A stretch of DNA of 64,000 bases from Gonatopus flavifemur (Eukaryota; Arthropoda; Insecta; Hymenoptera; Dryinidae): positions 2,666,001-2,730,000 of the forward strand of contig JAFFJZ010000031.1 in assembly GCA_018340375.1 (NCBI GenBank), read 5' to 3'. The notes under the pieces are model-generated. The model saw only the letters and a program-made list of their open reading frames with translations, did not search any database and was not told the origin of the DNA. Both the position numbers and the translations under genes were made by a program. Below are positions 56,052-64,000 of this stretch, in pieces (within the stretch, counting starts at the first letter, position 1; every line of letters starts with the position of its first letter).

Positions 56052-56776
56052 TGATCGGTTTTCCGCGAAGGTTTATCATATCTAGTAGGATGACGAAAAG
56101 TTCATGAAAGTTATTCAAAATTATTTTGTTGGGATTCACGTAGAAGAAGTGGTAAAAACGCATTTCTGACCGAGGTCTGAATCTTCCCTCTCGACAATAA
56201 TAATGTTGCAGAATTTTTGAATGATGAAATGCTTTACTTTTTTCTTGTTACAGTACAATTGAATAATGATGGGTTCAGGGGCCCCAAGCATCCAGAAATA
56301 GGGGAGAGAAGGAAGTCCAATCTCGCACAAACTGTTTGCAGGAAGGACGGTTATGAGTAGAAATTTTAGGTTAATACTAATAAACTACATGCCTGAAATT
56401 GTGCGTTGTCGGACACTTTGCATTTCCCAATTATTTCTGTAGGCCAACAAATAAAACTATAAGATTTTAACCTCGAAACGTCAAGGAATTTCCTGCAGAA
56501 GTTACGGGGGAATAGACAGTTTTCGGCAATGTGCAATTTTGGACATGTATTTTATAGGATGCACTTCAAATCTGTATTTAAGTGACGTTTTTTCTGAAAC
56601 AAGTTCACGTAGAATTCGACTCCATCTCCTCTCTCTCATTTCTTGATGCTCAAGTTCCCTCAGATCATTGCAATGGATGAACTCCAAAAACATGAACTCA
56701 ATAAAATATGAAAATGAACTCAAGGTTCGTGAAATTTCCACACTGTTTCTGGAAATAACATAGATAGTCTTAAGTT
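56052..56776. other. Helitron non-coding 3' region
   Basis: No gene is seen. Moderately AT-rich sequence between the terminal hairpin and the nested foldback element. Confidence 0.5.
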
Positions 56777-56785
56777 ACAAAAATC

Positions 56786-58642
56786 TACAGATTACTCACA
56801 GATTATTATTCATGCATTCTCATAAATAGCATAAATCACCGTCCTTGTCTCTGCATAACAACTCGTCGCTGAATATCTTTGAAACATTTATAAAGCGTGT
56901 TGGCCAGGTTCGAAGAATACATTGCGTTCCTTGGGGAATTATATTATATTGTATTATATTATATATATATTGGGAGATTTTTCATTTTCATTCAAGTGAT
57001 AATTGTGTATGCTCGAGTGCACAACACGAATCTTATGAGAATGAATTTTTATAACATATTATGAAATTTGATAGTACTCTTTCGACATATAACCATTTAC
57101 ATCCCTCCTATTAGATTTACTACACAGCACGTAATATCCCTCCAATATTGTCGAAAAATATATCAATTCCATTCCAATAATACAAATCACAATACACTTT
57201 TGAAACAATATACTAAGATGACGACAGAACATCACAAACTAAGAAAAATATTCTAATCTCACAGATCACGAGTTGACATCTGACTAAGTATGTTTTAGAA
57301 TCATAAGAATATTACATATTTGAAAATTCTTCCTGATATCTTTTGTCGGCTTACAACAATTCTTATTTCCAAGTTATGATACACTGAGAGAAAAATTAGC
57401 TTAATCCTAAGAACATATTTTCTTGGTCTGAGAATATGAATTTTTTTCTTATCTAAATGAAATACGTACTTGGGGTAAGAAAATTTTTTCCACACCACTT
57501 TGTATAGCTCCAAACTAAGGGAATGTTTTCTTCGTTTGAAGAAAGTTTTCTTGATTCGAGAAAATATCAGATTGGACTCGGTCAATCCAATATTTTCTTG
57601 GTTTGAGATTTTTTTTCTCTCAGTGTAATGATACTAAGAATAGGTTTTAACGACAATATACGGGAATCATATTCAATGGATAGATGAAGGAATTTCCAAG
57701 GATAAACAAATTGATTATACAATTGAATTAGAATCAATGAATTCCTTGAGCACTGAGATCATTGAGACTCGATTGTAATGTAAAAAAACACCAAAAATAC
57801 AACCAACAAATCCTGACAGTTGGTCAAATTCACGAGCGCTAAACTCCTGGATCTCCTTGAGAAAGAGTTTGTGCAGAAATTTATATCATTGTAATTGGGA
57901 ACACATCAGTGTCCACGAAATTCATTGATTCTAATTCAATTGAATAATCAATTTGTTTATCCTTGGAAATTCCTTCATCTATTCATTGAATATGATTTTC
58001 GTATATTGTCGTTAAAACCTATTCTCAGTATCATCATTATAACTTGGGAATAAGAATTGTTGTTGTGAACCAACAAAAGATATCAGGAAGAATTTTCCAA
58101 TATGTAATATTCTTATGATTCTAAGACATACTTAGTCAAATGTCAACTCGTGATCTGTGAAATTAGAATATTTTTCTTAGTTTGTGATGTTCCATCGTCA
58201 TCTTAGTATATTGTTTCAAAAGTGTATTGTGATTTGTATTATTGAAATGGAATTGATATATATTTCGACAATATTGGAGGGATATTACGTGCTGTGTGGT
58301 AAATCTAATGGAAGGGATGTAAGTGGTTATATGTCAAAGGAGTACTTTCGAATTTCATAATATGTTATAAAAATTCATTCTCATAAGATTCGTGTTGTGC
58401 ACTCGAGCATACACAATTATCACTCGAATTTGAATGAAAAATTTCTCAACATATACATATATAATATAATATAATATAATATAATATCATTCCTCAAGGA
58501 ACGCAATGTATTCTTCGAACCTGGCCAACACGTTTCATAAATGTTTCAAAGATCTTCAGCGACAAGTTGTTATGCAGAAAGAGGGACGGTCATTTATGCT
58601 ATCTATAAGAATACATGAATGATAACGTGTGAGTAATCTGTA
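56786..58642. mobile_element. 1.86-kb foldback element with perfect 9-bp duplication
   Basis: Arms at about 56786-57745 and 57917-58642 pair over their full length, starting TACAGATTACTCAC and ending GTGAGTAATCTGTA, with a loop of about 170 bp. The left arm is longer because a 244-bp MITE sits in it. ACAAAAATC flanks both sides (56777-56785 and 58643-58651). It has no coding capacity. It is inserted in the Helitron between hairpin and helicase. Confidence 0.93.
57382..57625. mobile_element. 244-bp TA-flanked MITE (CACTGAGAGAAAAA ends)
   Basis: CACTGAGAGAAAAA at the left and TTTTTTCTCTCAGTG at the right, with TA directly outside on both sides. Inside, ATTTTCTTGG...TGAGA words recur. It is present in the left arm of the foldback element and absent from the matching place in the right arm, so it inserted after the palindrome formed. 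TA duplication suggests mobilisation by a Tc1/mariner transposase. Confidence 0.85.
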
Positions 58643-58746
58643 ACAAAAATCATTTTTTGCATTCATTCGTGTAGAGAAATTCATGTGTATCATGAAAACA
58701 ATTCCAAAAATCCACAATAAATCAGTAATAAGTGAATTGGAAATTA

Positions 58747-59700
58747 TTATGTGCAAATAGAATTTGATTCCCAATTTCTCTGAGAGAATAGACAAACGCA
58801 TCTCCAGTAACAATCAGCTATCCATTTCTCCTCATCATGGAGTTTGATACATGATTCATGAATGGATAAGTAATGCTGAAACAAGAACAACTCTTGATAA
58901 ACATAATTTTTCATCTCCAAAGTATTTCTCTGGTGACCCAAATGTATTTTGAAGGAATTCCATGATCGAACTCGTGACAAAGCAACATATAATTGTCCAT
59001 GACTAAGGCCATCTTCCCGGAGATCCACTCAAATTCTTTTAAAAGTCTGTCCTTGCGATTCATTCATAGTCATGGCGAACGCTCACTTGATAGGGAACTG
59101 CCGTCTTGCAGAAGTTAAAGGATAATCATTTTCAGAATAAAGCGTGATTCGGTTCGAAAAAACCACTTCTCCAGTTTTATCACAAGGTCAAATTCTACAA
59201 CGTAATAAATTGTTCGTGAATTCTAATACTAACAACCTGGTCCCATTGCAAAGACCTTCATGAATACTGAGATTTCTCATAAGCATTACCACACTATACT
59301 GTCTTAAACGTATTCCACGAGGAGGCAGTGACAGGGGAGATGAAGAATCCAAATATTCTGGAAGAATAGTTTCTCCAATTCCTCTATTATCATAGTTTGA
59401 GACATCGTCCACACCAAGATATATAAGCTCTGTATCCACATCCAATAAGTCCACAACCTTTCTATCAATTCCTTCCACGTCGATATTTTTAGCAGATAAT
59501 ATTGCACGTTTACTCAGTTCGACATATCGCTTTTGATCAATTAAGTCAACATAAACATCTTCAACAATATCTGCATCAGGAAGAGCTGCACAATGTTCAG
59601 GGATCATAATATTATCTTGTTGATTCAAATCTCCATTTCCCACCTTCAGAAGAAACTTAGCAAATTCTAGTTCTTCCGGCAGAGCACGCATATTTTCCAT
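58747..59700 (-). pseudogene. Helitron helicase C-terminal part
   Basis: PIF1-type helicase of a Rep-helicase protein, minus strand: NMRALPEELEFAKFLLKVG, ELSKRAILSAKNIDVEGIDRKV, PPRGIRLRQYSVVMLMRNLS and GLCNGTRLLVLEF (59700-59188). After a shift near 59185 come QTFKRI, a stop, and LSHGQLYVALSRVRSW (the conserved last helicase motif), and the end at 58747. The Rep nuclease and the ATP-binding helicase motifs would lie upstream and are missing, because the frame is cut at a TTAA at 59700-59703. It is inactive. Confidence 0.88.
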
Positions 59701-59759
59701 TAACCCTTTGCGGCATACGTTTTTCAGATGAATGGTTTTTCATGAAACTCGGTTGATAT

Positions 59760-60600
59760 GGGTTTTTGAGGTCGCTGATTACGAATCTGGACTCAGATTT
59801 GCAAAATTCAAGATGACGGTTTCAAGATGGCGGCGAAAAATTTTGAAAATTGGGTGGTTTTGCTGAACCTCACGTGTCGGGGATTTTTCCGGTCGCTGAT
59901 TACGAATTTGAACGCAGATTTGCAAAATTCAAGATGACGGTTTCAAGATGGCGGCGAAAAATTTTGAAAATTGGGTGATTTTGCTGAAATTCACGTTTAG
60001 GGGATTCTTCGGATCGCTGATTACGAATCTGAACTCAGATTTCCGAAATTCAAAATGACGGATTCAATATGGCGGTGGAAAATTTCAAAAATTGCGGAAT
60101 TTCGCTGAAACTCACGTGTCGGGGATTTTCCGGGTCGCTGATTACGAATCTGAACTCAGATTTCTGAAATTCTGAATGGCGGATTCAATATGGCGGCGGA
60201 CAATTAGAGAAATCGTGGGATATCGCTGAAACTTGCATGTCAGGGGTTTTTGAGTCGCTGATTACGAATCTAGACACAGATTTTCAAAATTGAAAATGGA
60301 GGATTCGTGATGGCGACGGAAAATTTGGAAAATTGCGGAATCCCGCTGAAAAATGCGTGTCAGGGATTTGTCAGGTCGCCAATTACGAATCTGGACCAGA
60401 TTCAAAGAATTCAAAATGTCAGATTCAAGGTGGTGACGGAAAATTTTGAAGATCGTGTAACCATGCTGAACTCCATGCACGGAGAGGCTTTCGGTTCGCT
60501 GATTGCGAATTCAAACTCGAATTTCCAAAATTCAAAGAGCAAATTCGGATGGCGTTAGAAAACTTGGGAAACCGGGATTTCGCAAAAAGCTTGTAAACTC
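59760..60600 (+). repeat. 120-bp minisatellite, seven copies
   Basis: GGTCGCTGATTACGAATCTG recurs at about 59770, 59891, 60010, 60132, 60253, 60373 and 60493. Each unit also has CAAAATTCAAGATG, GCGGCGAAAAATTT and CTCACGTGTCGGGG-like words. It is the same basic unit as the Transib subterminal repeats. Confidence 0.9.
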
Positions 60601-61118
60601 ATTGTTTTTGAATCAATCACCGTAGACTCACTTTTTTTTTCTGGAATTCAATATTTTTCATTCGGATAATGAACAAGGAATAAAAAAAATGAACACTCGA
60701 AGATCAAACAATCAAGAAAGAGGAATTGATTTATCAATCATTTAGAGAACCTTATTTTTCGACAATGAATTCTCATAGATTTAGGCTTCAATGGAAGTCA
60801 CCGCGTTTGGTCGATTCCAGAGACACGAACGTGGACGTAGCGGCGATTGTCTCCATTTTGTTTTTTCTTGTTTTTTTTTAAATTTTTTTATTTTTTTTCA
60901 TTTTGTATTTCTTGATTTTTTCCATTTTGTATCCTTTTTTCATTCCGTATTTCATTTATATTTCTTTCATTCATTCCAAATTTCTCAATTTTTCATCAAA
61001 AATTCTTCAATCATTTCTCATTTTCAACTCTCCAATTTCTACAGTTTCCTTTATAGCATAAAGTTTCACAATTTTGTGTTTTCAATTTTATGGTTCTACA
61101 ATTCATGTATAAGAATGT
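60601..61118. other. T-rich low-complexity stretch
   Basis: 60850-61080 is composed of TTTTTCATTTTG-like words. No gene; open frames here are phenylalanine-rich by composition. Confidence 0.7.
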
Positions 61119-62779
61119 TCATACATGGTAATTTCGAAAAAAATTCTTATTATGTTTTATGCACAATGGCACATTGCAAGTAATGCAGGTATATGAAGTC
61201 CTGCACGGTTGACCCTTTGTACTACAAAAAGCACAACGTCTTGGAATGCTTACACATACGGGTATATGACATGATTGAGATCGTCTTGTCTCAATGGATA
61301 CTGTAGGTTTTCTGACTACGTTTGATGGAGATGTTTTTTGACATTTTCTTCCCGTAGGTGTAGGTGAACGATGGCTTGCCAATTGATCTACTAAAAATAA
61401 CCTGACTTCTTCTGATGCCATTGGATGTGCTGGATTTCTGGTATTGTAAATGATCAATGCATTTACAATGGCTACCTCCAAAAAATGCCAAAATATGTGG
61501 TGCCACCATTTTTTTGATTCCCCATCAATTTTATAAGTTGATATTAGGTGATCAGATCTATCAACATATCCCATATTTTCATGATAGTCAGAGTACATAA
61601 CTGGGCAAGTTACTTGTTTTAGAGAACCATTTTTTTGTGTACGATTTGTCACAGTAACCTCACAAGGATCATGATAGTTGGATGAAAAGAAAACAGCTTT
61701 CTTATCCATCCACTTGACCCAGCGAATTCCAGCACCACAAGTACGGTATTCATACTGCCCATGCGCCATTTTTTTTATCAGGAATGATGCTTTTTGATAA
61801 ACCCTTTCTGTTGGAACGAACAGTTCCACAAGCAAACACTTTTTCTTCTTTCAAATCTATCATAAGATCAAGACCGGTAAAAAAGTTATCGGAAAATACA
61901 TGATGATTTTTTCCTACTAAGTTACGCGTCAAATCTTTCACTACTCGGGCACCCAATTGCTTTTCAGCACTTTCAGCTCTACCTGTGTATACCTGAAACT
62001 CGCACACGTATCGCGATGCATCTGCGCGCGTCCAAACTTTGTATCCACGTTTTATGGTCTTGTTCGGCATGTACTGCTTCAAACTGCTACGGCCTTTGAA
62101 CTTGATCATGGATTCATCAATAGATCGGTTTTGGCTGGGTTTCCAACAATTTTTGAAAGTTTTGGATAATTTATCTAGGAATGGTCTTAGCTTATACAAT
62201 TTATCATAATTTTTATCCCCTTTTCTTGGTTCTTGACTGTTATCAGCCATGTGTAAATGACTCAGAAGAAATCCAAACCTATTAACCGTCATCAATTTGC
62301 ATATAAATGGATCATTCAATTTTGGATCTGTCGACCAATGATCGCGGTAAGAGGGGGATTTTCTTCACGCCCATCATTATATTTATAGCGAAAAACACTA
62401 GTAATTCCTCTTTGGTTATTGAATCAGCTTTAGTTGTTTTCTGTCTCAAGGACAGGTTTGTTTGTGCAACAATTGAATCTGGAAGTTCATTGGGGGACAG
62501 ACATAAAAATATGTCTGAAGGTGTGGTAACATAATCCGTAATATTTGGATCGGAAGTTTCAGTATATGGGGAATCATCTTGGGGTTTTTTTTTTTCCGGC
62601 CACATGAAATCATTATCATCGAATTCTATGTTATCATCATCAAAACTTTCTGAGTCAGGACAATCTTCAGAAAGATTTCTTTCGCCATCACATCCAGTAT
62701 AATCATTCTCAATATCATCATTATCACACAACCCATCGATAGATTCAGCATCACTGGGAATATCGGTTATTTCATCCAT
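61119..62779 (-). pseudogene. piggyBac transposase, two frameshifts at homopolymer runs
   Basis: About 554 residues in three frames, near the usual size. The N-terminus (from the ATG at 62779) is acidic (DNDDIENDYTGCDGE). KEELLVFFAINIMMGVKK begins the core. A shift at the C5 run near 62352 leads to SYRDHWSTDPKLNDPFI, RSIDESMIKFKGR (first Asp) and HHVFSDNFFTGLDLM (second Asp). A shift at the A8 run near 61775 leads to GYVDRSDHLISTY (third Asp). The C-terminal Cys-rich finger reads CAFCSTKGQPC, CITCNVPLC and KHNKNFF. There are no stops apart from the shifts. With corrected runs the protein could be whole. It excises and inserts precisely at TTAA. Confidence 0.88.
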
Positions 62780-63230
62780 ATTTCGAAGTTATATGAAGTG
62801 ATATGTCTTGTGCACCAAACATAAGTGATAGATGGACTTTAGTCTTTAGTTTAGACTGATGGAGGAGAATGCCTTTTCACACAAAAATTTGCGGAAGACA
62901 GTCTTTCACAATCCGGTTAGCCTGCCACACAAACGCGATCTTCAACACGGATAAGTTGTCTTTACTCAATATTAAATAACAATGGACATATCTCAGTCAA
63001 TACTAATATGTACTACAATAATTAATATTTCGATTATAGATACAAAAAACTAGTTGCGAAGTAGCGATGAAAACCCTAAGTCTATCATGCGTAGAGAATC
63101 AATTTTGAGTGGTGAAGCTTCGAATAAATATTATAATGGTATTTTGCACAAAAATAATAATATTTTGGAATATTTGTATGGATTATGAGAACTTTACATA
63201 TTATTATTTTCGCGTGAGTAATTTACGTCT
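62780..63230. other. 5' flank of the piggyBac gene, no other gene
   Basis: AT-rich. Nothing further is recognised. Confidence 0.5.
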
Positions 63231-63239
63231 CAGATAGCA

Positions 63240-63770
63240 CAAGAGTTCTAAAAATTCTTTCAATCGCCCGTTTGCCCTCACCAACCCCTTGATGGGGGTT
63301 GAATTTGAAAAATTCGGAAAAATTCAAATGTACGTGTATTTCAATGTTTTTTGGCACGCTAGAACCAAAAATGATAGGAAAAAAGAATTCCAATCCCTCT
63401 CTCACCCGCTAGCACCCTCCTTTTACCCCCCGATGGGGGTTGAATTGTAAGTTTTCATAAGAAATCCAAATGTATGTGGATTTCTATGTTTTTTGGATTG
63501 CTGAACCCAAAAATGATGAGGAAAAAGGATTCCAACCCCTCTCTTACCCGCTAGCACCCTCCTACCACCCCCTGATCGGGGTTGAATTCCAAACTCTCGT
63601 AAAAAATTCCAATGTATGTGGATTCCTATGTTTTTTGGGATGCTTAAACCGAAAATGATGACAAAACAGAAATTCAACCCCTCTCTTGCCCGCTAGCTCC
63701 CTCCTACCACCCCCTGATGGGGGCTGAATTTGAAACTCACGTAAAGAATTTGAATGTAAGGTAACTGACC
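63240..63770. repeat. Tandem repeat, period about 142 bp, four copies
   Basis: GATGGGGGTTGAATT starts at about 63291, 63432, 63574 (GATCGGGG) and 63716. Between them CCCGCTAGCACCCTCCT, TGTGGATTTCTATGTTTTTT and CCAAAAATGATGA recur in order. Just left, CAGATAGCACAAGAGTTC (63233) resembles the terminus of the MITE at 46244. Confidence 0.88.
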
Positions 63771-64000
63771 CCATTAGCGAACGCGACCCCTTCAGTGAAC
63801 CTCGAGATAATAAAACCTATTTCACGAACAAGAAGTGTTTACCTATTACGTGCTGTTGAGATTATCCCAATCTTCAAACATTATTGTTCGTGATTAATGT
63901 GAAAACAAATGGAAGAAAGAAAAATGTAATTCACGAAATAAATAAAGATTCATGCCGAGTGTCACAACGAGCTTTGCCTTCGTGAATCTTACAAGGTGAG
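63771..64000. other. Window end, unassigned
   Basis: No gene or repeat is recognised. Not obviously piggyBac or Helitron. Confidence 0.4.

Larger units (their letters stand above)
56019..59700 (-). mobile_element. Helitron 3' portion with CTAG end and helicase fragment
   Basis: On the minus strand the helicase (59700-58747) is followed by about 2.7 kb, including a nested foldback element, and a GC hairpin 10 bases before CTAG at 56022-56019. The next base is T, from the RTE sequence. A hairpin close to a CTRR end with insertion next to T is the hallmark of a Helitron 3' terminus. The 5' end is not in view: at 59700 the helicase is cut by a TTAA-flanked insertion. Confidence 0.82.
59704..63230 (-). 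mobile_element. piggyBac-like element, left terminus and body; right end not found
   Basis: TTAA at 59700-59703 is followed by CCCTTTGCGGCATACG, a typical piggyBac-like start, exactly where the Helitron helicase is interrupted. The body contains a 120-bp minisatellite (59760-60600), a T-rich stretch and a transposase on the minus strand (62779-61119). I could not find the mirror terminus followed by TTAA before 64000, so the right boundary is set only by the last sequence I can tie to the gene. Confidence 0.6.

Noticed and set aside
58458..58490. AATAT microsatellite as an independent feature
   Set aside because: Its counterpart at 56945-56970 shows that it is part of the foldback arms.
63771..64000. 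Right terminus of the piggyBac-like element
   Set aside because: No sequence resembling the mirror of CCCTTTGCGGC followed by TTAA was found up to 64000, so the element end was left open.

Overview
This window looks like AT-rich nuclear DNA from an arthropod, most likely an insect. The evidence is the mix of repeat families: Jockey/CR1-like, R1-like and RTE-like non-LTR retrotransposons, insect-type Ty3/gypsy, mauritiana-type mariner, DD41D Tc1/mariner, hAT, piggyBac, Transib, a MULE with a FLYWCH finger, and Helitron. I found no reading frame that I can defend as a conserved host gene. Almost all of the 64 kb is transposable-element (TE) sequence in layers, with many insertions cutting older insertions. 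The species cannot be fixed from this sequence alone.

Layout, left to right. 1-2.9 kb: decayed non-LTR element. 3.5-4.9 kb: gypsy protease-RT-RNase H remnant. 5.8-6.0 kb: decayed tandem repeat. 6.2-8.8 kb: GC-rich non-LTR ORF1 with a zinc knuckle. 9.8 kb: tRNA-like sequence. 10.0-10.5 kb: 130-142 bp tandem repeat. 10.8-11.1 kb: foldback MITE. 12.6-16.7 kb, minus strand: a nearly whole Jockey/CR1-like element spoiled by only three in-frame stops. 17.1-19.6 kb: hAT transposase pseudogene. 19.85-20.4 kb: tandem duplication.

20.5-32.7 kb is the most remarkable part. An RTE-like retrotransposon (minus strand) is split by a composite insertion at 21376-31156 with a perfect 9-bp target duplication (CTACTCCCG). 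The insertion holds a foldback palindrome with about 1-kb arms and 163-bp subrepeats. It also holds an inverted extra copy of its own RTE flank. Inside its right terminal repeat sits a complete 5.5-kb Transib element (25597-31134) with a 5-bp CGCCG target duplication and ends that start with CACAGTG, the same heptamer as vertebrate V(D)J recombination signals. The Transib transposase carries recognisable RAG1-like D, D and E motifs.

33.2-46 kb: truncated mariner; gypsy remnant whose Gag has a run of zinc knuckles; another RTE copy; two DD41D elements joined at a TATATA junction, one with an intact transposase ORF and about 400-bp inverted termini; and a MULE pseudogene with a small intron. 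46.2-49.9 kb: several hairpin MITEs and an ORF1 fragment of the Jockey/CR1-like family. 50-53.3 kb: second Transib, interrupted by a complete 1286-bp mariner. 53.4-56.0 kb: the longest RTE copy. A Helitron 3' end (hairpin plus CTAG) joins it at 56019. The Helitron contains a 1.86-kb foldback element with a perfect 9-bp duplication, and its helicase is cut at a TTAA by what looks like a piggyBac element (59704 onward, transposase 61119-62779).

The genes do not form a host pathway. The biology here is the order of insertions and what it shows about how foldback elements capture neighbouring DNA.
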